Source of the DNA: DASUBV01 sp035763085
Lineage (GTDB): Bacteria; Actinomycetota; Actinomycetes; Streptosporangiales; Streptosporangiaceae
Direction of reading: 5' to 3'
DNA length: 33,812 nt
Assembly: GCA_035763085.1 (NCBI GenBank)
Contig: DASUBV010000348.1
Span: 1 to 33,812, forward strand
Shown one piece after another: positions 8,545 to 16,184 of the stretch. The number at the start of each line of letters is the position of its first letter. Within the stretch, counting starts at the first letter, position 1. The notes below the pieces were generated by a model. That model saw nothing but the letters and a program-made list of their open reading frames with translations. It did no database searches and was not told where the DNA came from. The position numbers and the translations under genes are program-made.

Positions 8545-9029
8545 TCCCCCGAGAAGGAGCCGGCCGTGGCGGCCGCGGTCCTGGCTCCATCACCCGCTGC
8601 GGTGAAATTTGCAGCTCAAAGCCCCGTAACCGGCCTACCCCCCGAGGCACGGGGCGAACCAGCCACCGCCCCGGCGCCGGCCGGCGCAGCGTATGCATAT
8701 TGCCGGCGGAACGCGAACATATGGTACAGATTCGCCGTGGATACCGAATGATTACGAGGTGATCACGAGGCGGGCCGGCCGCTGGCCCGGGCGCACGGAA
8801 TGCCGCGGCGCCGGCCAGGCCGTCGAATCCGCGCGCGGCGTCCTGCGCCGCGCCGCCGCCTGCGTTCACCCCGGCCGGGTGATGCCTGGCGGCTGCCCTG
8901 GTCCGTAGCGTTCCGAGTACGACAACCCGGACAACTGGCCTGCATGCGGGGGACGGCAAGGCGGACCCGTGATGTGCCTGGGAACGCGGCAGCCACCTGG
9001 ATCCGGCTGGGTCAGAGGGGAGTGCTTCG
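8545..9029. other. Divergent intergenic region with no gene recognised
   Basis: This 485-bp gap separates the LuxR-type gene (minus) from the DUF7144 gene (plus). It contains the only AT-richer pockets nearby: a TATGCATA palindrome at 8692-8699, CATATG at 8718-8723, and a GAATGATTACGAGGTGATCACG stretch (in part) around 8747-8766. These are reasonable places for promoters of both genes, but I could not fix -35/-10 pairs. Short open frames here have no start signal or recognisable product. Confidence 0.5.
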
Positions 9030-9554
9030 ATGAGCAGTGCACAGGACAGGGCGCCAGGCTACGGAGGGGCCGCCACCGGCAGCCCGGCTCCGGCCGGCGG
9101 CAGCGCGCCGGGCACCGGCCGGGAGACCGGCTACCAGGCGGCGGAGTATGAGCGCGGCTACGGCGGCGGCGGCATGGGTGAGGCCGGGGGCACGATCCTG
9201 GCCGGGACGCTGATGATCTTGTCCGGCCTGTGGAGCTTCTTCCTCGGCCTGGTCGCGATCGTCAAGCAGAGCTTCTACGTGGCCACCCCGAACAACATCT
9301 ACGAATTCAGCGTGCACGGCTGGGGCTGGGTGCACCTGATCCTGGGCATCGTGGTCTTCGCCGCCGGGGTCTGCGTGCTGCTGGGCCAGACCTGGGCCAA
9401 GGCGCTTGGCATCGTGCTGGCGGTCTTCAGCGGGATCGCGAGCTTCCTGTTCCTGCCCTACTACCCGCTCTGGTCGATCATCGTGATCGCGATCGACGTG
9501 TTCATCGTGTGGGCGCTGGCCCACAGCATCTCCCGGGGCAGCCGGGTGGCATAA
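9030..9554 (+). CDS. DUF7144 family membrane protein
   Basis: A 174-residue membrane protein. The first 50 residues are Gly/Ala/Tyr-rich and hydrophilic. Four transmembrane segments follow, at about 55-78, 98-118, 122-140 and 145-165. The TLMILSGLWSFFLGL and GWGWVHLILGIVV segments with FFLPYYPLWS-like helix ends are typical of a widespread actinobacterial membrane family (DUF7144). Members are of unknown function. GAGGGGAG lies 7 nt before the ATG. The gene is monocistronic: two hairpins follow at once. Family assignment rests on recall of the pattern, not on a search. Confidence 0.78.
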   Translation: MSSAQDRAPGYGGAATGSPAPAGGSAPGTGRETGYQAAEYERGYGGGGMGEAGGTILAGTLMILSGLWSFFLGLVAIVKQSFYVATPNNIYEFSVHGWGWVHLILGIVVFAAGVCVLLGQTWAKALGIVLAVFSGIASFLFLPYYPLWSIIVIAIDVFIVWALAHSISRGSRVA

Positions 9555-9563
9555 GACGGGCGC

Positions 9564-9591
9564 GGGGCCGGGCCACCGACCGCCCGGCCCC
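9564..9591 (+). terminator. First hairpin after the DUF7144 gene
   Basis: A 10-bp perfect stem (GGGGCCGGGC with GCCCGGCCCC, 8-nt spacer) starts 9 bp after the stop codon. Together with the next hairpin it forms a tandem terminator. Confidence 0.55.
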
Positions 9592-9604
9592 GGCGTCAGG
9601 GGGG

Positions 9605-9644
9605 CCAGGACCCCGCTCCGGCCGCTGCAGGGGCGGGGTCCTGG
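9605..9644 (+). terminator. Second hairpin after the DUF7144 gene
   Basis: A 12-bp perfect stem (CCAGGACCCCGC with GCGGGGTCCTGG), extendable by three pairs with one G-T wobble, is followed by TTT. This is the closest to a classical intrinsic terminator in the window. Confidence 0.75.
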
Positions 9645-10018
9645 TTTGCCCATATGATTGCCCGCTCTCCGACGGGCCGCCGGAGGTACCCCCTTCGCTC
9701 TTCGATGTACCGCCTGCGAGCCGGTGCGGCGCCGTGGGCGCGCCGCCTTCCCTCGTCGCAAGCTGCTCAGTCCGGGCCCTCCGTGCCGCCCCGGCTCGCC
9801 CGGGCTCCTCAGTCCAGGCCCCGCCGCGCCCCTTCGGTTCGCTCGCCGACTCAGGCGGCCCCGGCCGCACGGAGGGGAGGCTCCGGGCCGGGGCCGTCCT
9901 GGCACGGCTCCGCGCCGGGCGGGACAGGGGGGAGCGAGTGCCCGGCGCGGAACAGCGCGCGCCAGGTACCCCGCCCCCCCGGCAGCAAACATCCGGCCCC
10001 GGTACTCCGGCAGGCAAT
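9645..10018. other. GC-rich gene-free stretch
   Basis: About 370 bp between the DUF7144 terminators and the hairpin after the gluconokinase gene. All six frames are open for long stretches, but the products are Arg/Pro/Gly-rich with no domain, and codon third positions show no consistent bias. The text resembles dispersed intergenic sequence of GC-rich actinobacteria more than a decayed gene. Nothing functional is assigned. Confidence 0.5.
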
Positions 10019-10046
10019 CTGCGGTGAGCCGGGCCCGCCACCGCAG
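10019..10046 (-). terminator. Hairpin downstream of gluconokinase
   Basis: An 8-bp perfect stem (CTGCGGTG at 10019-10026, CACCGCAG at 10039-10046) with a 12-nt loop lies 10 bp past the stop of the minus-strand gene. The next minus-strand bases are ATTGCC. A plausible end for the three-gene GMC-GH15-gluconokinase unit. Confidence 0.45.
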
Positions 10047-10055
10047 CCAAGCCCG

Positions 10056-10553
10056 TCACGGCTGGCCCAGCAGCCGCAGGATCTCGCTGGTGGTCTGCTC
10101 CGGGCCGCCAGTGGCCGGGACCAGCAGCACCTGCTCCGGCGGCTGCGGCAACTCCAGGTCGGCGAACTGGCTGTCCAGCAGCTGGGCCGGGAAGAAGTGG
10201 CCATGCCGGGCCGTCAGCCGGGCCACGTCGGCATCGTGCGGGATGACCAGGAAGACCATTCGCGGCCGCGCGGACCCGGACAGCAGCAGGTCCCGGTAGC
10301 GGCGCTTAAGCGCCGAGCAGGCCACCACGGCCGACCTGCCCGCGGCCGCCTGCTCGTCCATCCAGGTCACGATCGCACGCAGCCAGGGCCACCGGTCGTC
10401 GTCAGTCAGCGGCACCCCGGCGTGCATCTTGGCCACGTTCGCCGGCGGGTGGAAGCTGTCGCCGTCGGCGAACTCGCAGCCCAGCCGGCCGGCCAGCAGC
10501 TCGCCGATGGTCGTCTTGCCGCTGCCGGCCACTCCGGCCACCACCACGATCAT
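10056..10553 (-). CDS. gntK: Gluconokinase
   Basis: Phosphorylates D-gluconate with ATP to 6-phosphogluconate, feeding the pentose phosphate (or Entner-Doudoroff) route in the cytoplasm. The 165-residue length is normal for the GntK/thermoresistant gluconokinase family of P-loop kinases. Walker A is GVAGSGKTT at 7-15. Substrate-site motifs are DGDSFHPPANVAKMHAGVPL (30-49) and DDRWPWL, followed by CSALKRRYRDLL (84-95) and the lid region RLTARHGHFFPAQLLDSQ. It is the last gene of a minus-strand series with GH15 and GMC genes, 128 bp after GH15. The gene order suggests gluconate is produced locally by the GMC enzyme. Confidence 0.93.
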   Translation of the reverse strand: MIVVVAGVAGSGKTTIGELLAGRLGCEFADGDSFHPPANVAKMHAGVPLTDDDRWPWLRAIVTWMDEQAAAGRSAVVACSALKRRYRDLLLSGSARPRMVFLVIPHDADVARLTARHGHFFPAQLLDSQFADLELPQPPEQVLLVPATGGPEQTTSEILRLLGQP

Positions 10554-10591
10554 GCCGCGAGGCTAGAGGACGCTGCCGCCGGCAGTTCGGT

Positions 10592-10650
10592 CAGCCCCGG
10601 GGAACTGCGGGAACGAGCTCAGCGATGCAGTCCTCGCGGGCCCGGGGCTG
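10592..10650 (-). terminator. Hairpin between GH15 and gluconokinase genes
   Basis: A 10-bp outer stem (CAGCCCCGGG at 10592-10601, CCCGGGGCTG at 10641-10650) encloses an inner 5-bp stem (ACTGC with GCAGT). It lies in the 128-bp gap after the GH15 stop on the minus strand. It may be a partial terminator or an RNA-processing site within the unit. Confidence 0.45.
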
Positions 10651-10681
10651 ATGGCTGCGGTGGCAGGCCCCTCCGTGGCGT

Positions 10682-12550
10682 TCAGCGCGCCTGCGCCCCC
10701 GTGAGCACCAGGTCCACCGAGCCGGCACCGTGGTCAAGCTGGTAGTCAAGGTTGATCGCGGCGTTGATCAGCGACAGGTGGCTGAAGGCCTGCGGGAAGT
10801 TGCCCAGCTGCTCGCCTGTGATGCCGATCTCCTCGGAGTACAGGCCGAGGTGGTTGGCGTAGGTGTGCATCTTCTCGAAGGTCAGCGATGCCTCCCGGAG
10901 CCGGCCGGCCCGGGCCAGCGCGTCGACGTACCAGAACGTGCACAGCGAGAACGTGCCCTCCTCGCCGCGCAGGCCGTCCGGCGAGGCGCCGGGGTTGTAC
11001 CGGTAGACCAGGCTGTCGGAGACCAGCTCGCGGTTCATCGCATCCAGCGTGGCGGTCCACATCGGGTCGCGCGGCGCGATGAAGCCCATCAGCGGCATCA
11101 GCAGCAGCGAGGAGTCGAGCACGTCGGTGCCGTAGTACTGGGTGAACGCTCCCACCTTGGGATTCCAGCCGCGCTCCATGACCTGGCGGTAGATCTGGTC
11201 CCGCTCGGCGCGCCACCGGGTGATGTCGGCCGGCCGCCCGTGCCGCTCGGCCAGCCGGATCGCCCGGTCCAGCGCCACCCAGCACTGGAACCGCCCGTAG
11301 GTGAAGCTCTTGCGGCCGCCGCGGGTTTCCCAGATGCCCTCCTCGGCCTGGTCCCAGTGCTCGCAGACCCAGTCGACCATCTCGGTCACCGCCAGCCAGC
11401 CGCGGTAGGCCATCGACAGCCCGGCGGTGTCGGCGTGCAGCAGCGCGTCCAGGGCCTCGCCGTAGATGTCGAGCTGCAGCTGGTCGGCGGCCCCGTTGCC
11501 GATCCGCACTGGCCGCGAGCCCCGCCATCCCTCGAAATGGCCCAGCGTCTCCTCGGTCAGGTCCGAGCTCCCGTCCACCCGGTACATGATCTTCATCGGC
11601 CCCGAGAGGTCACCGGCCTGCTCGGTCGCGCGGTCACGCATCCACATGCCGAACGCTGCGGCCTCCTCCCGGTAGCCCAGGCCGAGCAGTGCGTAGATGG
11701 AGAACGAGGCGTCCCGGATCCAGGTGTAGCGGTAGTCCCAGTTCCGCTCGCCGCCGACCTGCTCGGGCAGCGCGGCCGTGGGCGCGGCGACCAGCGCACC
11801 GGTAGGCGCGTAGGTCATCAGCTTGAGCGTCATCGCCGAGCGCGAGACCATCTCCCGCCACCGGCCCCGGTAGGTCGACCGGGCCAGCCAGCTGCGCCAG
11901 AACCCGGCGGTCTCGTCGGCCAGCCGCTGCACCTCGTGCGGCGGCAGCCGCCGCGGCCTGCCGCCCATGGACTCCAGCACCACCCCGGCGGTCTGGCCCT
12001 CGCTCAGCGTCCAGCCCATGCGCAGGCCCCGGCCGGCCCGCTTGAGGCGGGTGCCGGCCCTGGCCGCCCCGCGCGAGCCGACGGTGTGCAGGGTGAGCTC
12101 CTGGTCGCCGGCCCGGAACACGGCGCCGGCGTCGGACACCTCGACGGTGTGCTTGCGCCGCGCGTAGTCAAAGCGCGGCTGCAGGTCCATGACGAACTTC
12201 ATGGTGCCGCGGGCCACTCTGATCTGCCGGACCAGCCGGTGCCGGTCGGTGGCCAGCCCGGTGATCACCGGCATGAAGTCGTGCACCTCGCCGACGCCGT
12301 CGGCGGACATGAACCGGGTGACCAGGATCGCGCTCTCGGGCAGGTAGATCTGCCGGGTCACGTACTCGCAGCCCTCCGGCGAGATCTGGAAGTGACCGCC
12401 GCCGTCGGCGTCCAGCAGCGAGGCGAAGACGCTGGGCGAGTCGAACCGGGGGCAGCAGAACCAGTCCACGCAGCCGTCGGTGCTGATCAGCGCCGCAGTC
12501 TGCAGGTCGCCGATGAGCCCGTGGTCGCTGATACTGGGGTAGCGAGACAT
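10682..12550 (-). CDS. Glycoside hydrolase family 15 protein (glucoamylase or trehalase type)
   Basis: Releases glucose from the non-reducing end of alpha-glucans, or cleaves trehalose; the sequence alone does not decide which. The product is 622 residues. The N-terminal beta-sandwich starts with ISDHGLIGDLQTAAL and DWFCCPRFDSPSVFA. The (alpha/alpha)6 barrel contains NWDYRYTWIRDASFSIYAL near 275, QLQLDIYGEALDAL, the first catalytic Glu in EEGTFSLCTFWYVD (about 530) and the second in SEEIGITGEQLGNFPQAFSHL (about 572). No signal peptide is seen, so it is probably cytoplasmic and acts on stored glycogen or trehalose. The ATG at 12550 is chosen because AAGGAG lies 9 nt upstream and the protein then begins in the conserved domain; the frame is open 29 codons further. 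It lies 58 bp after the GMC gene. Confidence 0.92.
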   Translation of the reverse strand: MSRYPSISDHGLIGDLQTAALISTDGCVDWFCCPRFDSPSVFASLLDADGGGHFQISPEGCEYVTRQIYLPESAILVTRFMSADGVGEVHDFMPVITGLATDRHRLVRQIRVARGTMKFVMDLQPRFDYARRKHTVEVSDAGAVFRAGDQELTLHTVGSRGAARAGTRLKRAGRGLRMGWTLSEGQTAGVVLESMGGRPRRLPPHEVQRLADETAGFWRSWLARSTYRGRWREMVSRSAMTLKLMTYAPTGALVAAPTAALPEQVGGERNWDYRYTWIRDASFSIYALLGLGYREEAAAFGMWMRDRATEQAGDLSGPMKIMYRVDGSSDLTEETLGHFEGWRGSRPVRIGNGAADQLQLDIYGEALDALLHADTAGLSMAYRGWLAVTEMVDWVCEHWDQAEEGIWETRGGRKSFTYGRFQCWVALDRAIRLAERHGRPADITRWRAERDQIYRQVMERGWNPKVGAFTQYYGTDVLDSSLLLMPLMGFIAPRDPMWTATLDAMNRELVSDSLVYRYNPGASPDGLRGEEGTFSLCTFWYVDALARAGRLREASLTFEKMHTYANHLGLYSEEIGITGEQLGNFPQAFSHLSLINAAINLDYQLDHGAGSVDLVLTGAQAR

Positions 12551-12608
12551 AGCGGGCATCTCCTTGATGCTCCAGGCGCCCGCGGCTACGGCGCCAGCGG
12601 GCGCGCGG

Positions 12609-14189
12609 TCAGGCCGTCCGGGCCTGCGGTGCCTCACCGCCGAGCCGGTCGAGCAGGTGGTCAGCGACGCGCAGCGCGTTGGCCATGACCGTCAGGGCCG
12701 GGTTCACCGCGCCGATGCTCGGGAAGAAGCTGGCGTCGGCGACGTAGAGGTTGTCGAGCTCGTGGGCCTTGCAGTCCGGGTCCAGCACGGAGGTAGCGGG
12801 GTCGGTGCCGAACCGGCAGGTCCCGGCCTGATGGGCGACCCCGGCCAGCGGGATGTCCATCTTCATGTAGAAGTTCTTGTCCAGCACGTGGTGCTCGGCC
12901 ATCCCGGCGTGATTGAGGATGGTGCGCAGCTCCCGGTACAGGCCGTCGGCCTCGCTGCCGTTGGTCGTGGTGTAGTCCAGGTGGATGCGGCCCTGGCCGT
13001 CCACGGTGATCCGGTTGCCGGGCAGCGGCAGGTCCTCGGTGGTCAGCCAGAAGTCGACGCCGTGCCGCGCCACGTCCTCCAGGCCGAGCTTCGGGGCCAG
13101 CCTGGTCAGCTTCGGCTCCTCGCCCTTCATGGCCTCGGCGTTGGACTTGCCGAGCATCTGGATGTTGCCCAGCGGCCACTGCTGGCCGCCGCCGGCCAGG
13201 TAGAAGTCGTTGATCGCCAGCGTCTTCTGGTACACGGTGTCGTTGGGCTCGCTGCTCAGCGCCAGGACCGCGCGGCTGTTGTGGAACATGTAGTTGCGGC
13301 CCACCTGGTCCGAGCCGTTCGCCAGGCCGGCCGGGTGCTGATCACTGGCCGACTGCAGGAGGATCCGGGCGGTGCCGGCAGCCCCGGCGCAGACCACCAC
13401 GATGTCGCCGGCGTAGACCTCCTCGTGGCCGTCCCGCTGCACCACCACTCCGGTCACCGTCCGGCCCGACGGGCTGGTCTGCAGCCGGATGACCTCGGAG
13501 TTGACCAGAAGTGTCACGTTCGGCCGGGTCAGCAGCGGCCGGACCGCGATGGTCTCGGCGTCGGACTTGGCGTGCACCAGGCACGGGTAGCCGTCGCAGA
13601 AGGCGCACCGGATGCACGAGCTGGCTGGCCGGGAGGCCTCGTCGAGCAGGATCCCGCACGGCGCGTGGAACGGGCGGTAGCCGGCCGCCGTCAGGTCGTC
13701 CGACAGCTGCTGGATGCGCGGCTCGTGGGAGACCGCCGGCCAGGGGTACGGGCGCGAGGACAGGCCCTCGGTCGGGTCCTCGCCGTGCGCGCCGTGCACC
13801 TGGTAGAGCCACTCGGCGCGGCTGTACCACGGCTCGAGCTCGTCGTAGCTGAGCGGCCAGCCCGGTGACAGCCCGTCGGCGTGCTTGATCTCGCCGAAGT
13901 CGGCCGGGCGCAGCCGGTACAGCGCGGCGCCGTACATCTTGGTGGCGCCGCCGACGAAGTAGTGCACCTGCGGCTGGAATGGCTGCCCGGCGGAGTCGTA
14001 CCAGGTATCGGGCGAGATGTACTTGCCGTCGACGAAAACCTGCCTGGAGTCCCAGTTGTCCAGCTCCCGGGGCAGGAAGTCGCCGCGCTCGAGCAGCAGG
14101 ATCTGCCTGCCGGAGTCGGCCAGTGCCCGGGCCAGGGTCCCGCCGCCCGCCCCGGTACCGACGATGACAACGTCGTAACGCTCCGTCAT
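12609..14189 (-). CDS. GMC family FAD-dependent oxidoreductase
   Basis: Flavoenzyme of the glucose-methanol-choline family that oxidises an alcohol or sugar. The product is 526 residues. The FAD dinucleotide-binding motif GTGAGGG lies at 11-17 with the acidic ribose-binding end LLLERGD (31-37). GGATKMYGAAL (80-90) is the GMC signature region. The active-site His is in HQAGTCRFG, and the C-terminal NLYVADASFFPS with AVNPALTVMANA carries the catalytic partner Asn. A Cys cluster C-x2-C-x2-C-x4-C (192, 195, 198, 203) in CIRCAFCDGYPC, with Cys178 nearby, is unusual among classical GMC oxidases. No Tat or Sec signal is visible. The ATG at 14189 lacks a good Shine-Dalgarno, but the domain starts there. 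Next to GH15 and gluconokinase, glucose or another sugar is the likely substrate (inference). Confidence 0.92.
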   Translation of the reverse strand: MTERYDVVIVGTGAGGGTLARALADSGRQILLLERGDFLPRELDNWDSRQVFVDGKYISPDTWYDSAGQPFQPQVHYFVGGATKMYGAALYRLRPADFGEIKHADGLSPGWPLSYDELEPWYSRAEWLYQVHGAHGEDPTEGLSSRPYPWPAVSHEPRIQQLSDDLTAAGYRPFHAPCGILLDEASRPASSCIRCAFCDGYPCLVHAKSDAETIAVRPLLTRPNVTLLVNSEVIRLQTSPSGRTVTGVVVQRDGHEEVYAGDIVVVCAGAAGTARILLQSASDQHPAGLANGSDQVGRNYMFHNSRAVLALSSEPNDTVYQKTLAINDFYLAGGGQQWPLGNIQMLGKSNAEAMKGEEPKLTRLAPKLGLEDVARHGVDFWLTTEDLPLPGNRITVDGQGRIHLDYTTTNGSEADGLYRELRTILNHAGMAEHHVLDKNFYMKMDIPLAGVAHQAGTCRFGTDPATSVLDPDCKAHELDNLYVADASFFPSIGAVNPALTVMANALRVADHLLDRLGGEAPQARTA

Positions 14190-14417
14190 GCGGGCACGAT
14201 GCCCCGCGAACCGCCGCCGGAACCCTCGCCGGCCGCGCCGGCCGCCTTTTCGCGCGTGCCCCCGCAGCGGGCGGGCGCAGATCACCCGGACCGGATGATG
14301 CCGGCCGACTGGTCGCGGGGCAAGGGTGACAGCGGTGACGCAGGCCGCCAGCGCGAGGCCAGTCCGGGCCGGGGCGGCGGCCGGGAACGCTCATCATCCG
14401 ATCGGGGGAATGCCGTC

Positions 14418-14720
14418 ATGTCACGCAGGCAGGAAGCCGGCCGTCGAGGGCCGGGAACGCTGCAGGTGAGCACGTTCGAGATGGATAGCGGTCCGCTGAT
14501 CGTCGGCGCCGCGCTGATCGGTGCGGGGGCCGTCATCGGCCTGGCCGGGATGGTGATCGGCGGGATAGCCGTGCTGTCGGCGACCCGGCGCTGGGTCAGC
14601 CAGATGGAGCAGCCGCCAGCCGAGATGGCCCGGCAGAAGTGGGCCCAGGCACGCGCGGCGACCATGGCCGGCGCCAGCGCCTGGCACAACGGCGTCCCCG
14701 CGGACACGCGCAACACCTGA
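14418..14720 (+). CDS. Small single-pass or hairpin membrane protein
   Basis: A 100-residue protein with a basic N-terminus (MSRRQEAGRRG), a hydrophobic stretch at about 25-53 (PLIVGAALIGAGAV through IGGIAVLSA) long enough for one or two helices, and an amphipathic C-terminal part (WVSQMEQPPAEMARQKWAQARAATMAGASAWHNG). I recall similar small proteins in other actinobacteria but know no function. The ATG is preceded by GGGGGAA with 7 nt spacing. It lies 57 bp before cydA on the same strand and diverges from the GMC gene, so it may be the first gene of the cyd operon. Whether it is an accessory subunit of cytochrome bd, like CydX, is unproven; it is larger than CydX and not evidently related. 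Confidence 0.7.
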   Translation: MSRRQEAGRRGPGTLQVSTFEMDSGPLIVGAALIGAGAVIGLAGMVIGGIAVLSATRRWVSQMEQPPAEMARQKWAQARAATMAGASAWHNGVPADTRNT

Positions 14721-14777
14721 CGCCCGCGCCGGCCTCAGGCAGTACCCGGACCAGCAGCACTCACCAGGCGGTAACCC

Positions 14778-16169
14778 GTGAACGTCGACCTCGCACGCTG
14801 GCAGTTTGCCTTCACCTCGGTGAACCACTTCCTGTTCGTGCCGGTCACCATCGGGCTGGCCGTCCTGACGGCGCTGCTGCAGACCGCCTGGTACCGCGGC
14901 GGGCGGCCGGAGTACCTGCGGCTGACCAGGTTCTTCGGCACGCTGCTGGTCATCAACGTGGCCATCGGCGTGGTCACCGGGCTGGTCCAGGAGTTCCAGT
15001 TCGGGATGAACTGGTCGGCCTACTCACGGCTGGTCGGGAACATCTTCGGCGCCCCGCTGGCCATGGAGGGCCTGCTGGCCTTCTTCCTGGAGTCCACCTT
15101 CCTGGGCCTGTGGCTGTTCGGCTGGGACAAGCTCTCGCGCCGGGTGCACCTGCTGTGCATCTGGGCGGTGGCGGCGGGCAGCATGCTGTCGGCGGCGTTC
15201 ATCCTGGCCGCCAACTCCTGGATGCAGCACCCGGTCGGCTATGTCACCAGCCGCAGGACCGGGCTGCCTCAGCTGACCGACATCTGGGCGGTGCTGACCA
15301 ACCCGGTGTTCGTCTGGGGCTACACCCACATTCTGCTGGCCTCGCTGGTCACCGGGGCCGGGGTGATGCTGGCCGTCTCGGCCTGGCAGCTGCGCCGCGG
15401 CGGCGTCCGGGAGGTCTTCACCCGGTCGGCACGGCTGTCGCTGGCCGTGCTGGTGCCCGCGATGCTGTTCGCGATGCTGGTCGGCAGCGAGCTGGGCGTC
15501 ATCGAGGGCCGGTACCAGCCGATGAAGATCGCCGCCGCCGAGGCGCAGTGGACGACCTGCCAGCCCTGCTCGTTCTCGGTGTTCCAGATCGGCGGCGGCA
15601 GCAACGACCAGACGCCGACGCAGATCCTGGCCATCCCGCACCTGCTGTCGCTGCTGGCGACCAACCACTGGAACGGCAAGGTCGTGGGGCTGAGCCCGCT
15701 GCAGGCGCAGTACAGCAAGAAGTACGGGCCGGGCTATTACGTGCCGAACGTCTTCATCCAGTACTGGTCGATGCGGGTGATGGCCTACACCGCCGGGCTG
15801 ATGCTGGTAGTCGGCGCGTGGGGGCTGTGGCTGATCCGCCGCCGCACGCTGGCCACCTCGCGGCTGTTCCTGCGGGTGGCCGTGTGGGCCGCGGCGCTGC
15901 CGTTCGCGATGAACACGGCTGGCTGGCTGCTGACCGAGAGCGGGCGGCAGCCCTGGGTGGTGCAGGGCATCCAGCTGACCCGCAACGGGGTCTCGCCTTC
16001 GGTGTCGACGACGACCATCGCGGTCAGCCTGGCCATCTTCGTGGCCCTGTACGGGGCGCTGGCGATCATCGACTTCTGGCTGATGCTCCGCTACTCACGC
16101 AGGGAGCTGCCCGCGGCCCCGGCCGGCGGCGAGGGCGCCGAGGACCGCGTTCCCGCGGTCCAGTACTGA
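14778..16169 (+). CDS. cydA: Cytochrome bd ubiquinol/menaquinol oxidase subunit I
   Basis: Catalytic subunit of the cytochrome bd terminal oxidase, which oxidises quinol and reduces O2 to water with high oxygen affinity at the plasma membrane. The product is 463 residues from a GTG start. Haem ligands are visible: His17 in SVNHFLFVP (b595), His184 in GYTHILLAS (b558) and Met in SMRVMAY (b558). Glu97 and Glu105 in AMEGLLAFFLES are the proton-channel and haem-region acids. The GRQPW motif is present. The quinol-binding Q-loop is short, as expected for the actinobacterial S-type, not the longer E. coli form. The gene is followed by cydB after 15 bp. The assembly genes cydD and cydC lie 11 kb downstream instead of adjacent. 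Confidence 0.97.
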   Translation: MNVDLARWQFAFTSVNHFLFVPVTIGLAVLTALLQTAWYRGGRPEYLRLTRFFGTLLVINVAIGVVTGLVQEFQFGMNWSAYSRLVGNIFGAPLAMEGLLAFFLESTFLGLWLFGWDKLSRRVHLLCIWAVAAGSMLSAAFILAANSWMQHPVGYVTSRRTGLPQLTDIWAVLTNPVFVWGYTHILLASLVTGAGVMLAVSAWQLRRGGVREVFTRSARLSLAVLVPAMLFAMLVGSELGVIEGRYQPMKIAAAEAQWTTCQPCSFSVFQIGGGSNDQTPTQILAIPHLLSLLATNHWNGKVVGLSPLQAQYSKKYGPGYYVPNVFIQYWSMRVMAYTAGLMLVVGAWGLWLIRRRTLATSRLFLRVAVWAAALPFAMNTAGWLLTESGRQPWVVQGIQLTRNGVSPSVSTTTIAVSLAIFVALYGALAIIDFWLMLRYSRRELPAAPAGGEGAEDRVPAVQY

Positions 16170-16184
16170 GGCGGTGCGGCAGCC

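Noticed and set aside
7000..8751. Long plus-strand frame antisense to the LuxR-type regulator
   Set aside because: No ribosome-binding site or recognisable domain; the opposite strand has Walker motifs and a C-terminal HTH.
8692..8766. Riboswitch or RNA element in the LuxR/DUF7144 gap
   Set aside because: Only short palindromes are seen; there is no conserved multi-stem structure that I can name.
10730..12688. Long plus-strand frame antisense to GH15
   Set aside because: The minus strand carries both catalytic Glu motifs of GH15; the plus-strand product is low-complexity.
14190..14777. Rex-type operator before cydA
   Set aside because: I looked for TGTGAA-N6-TTCACA-like sites before the small membrane gene and before cydA and found none.
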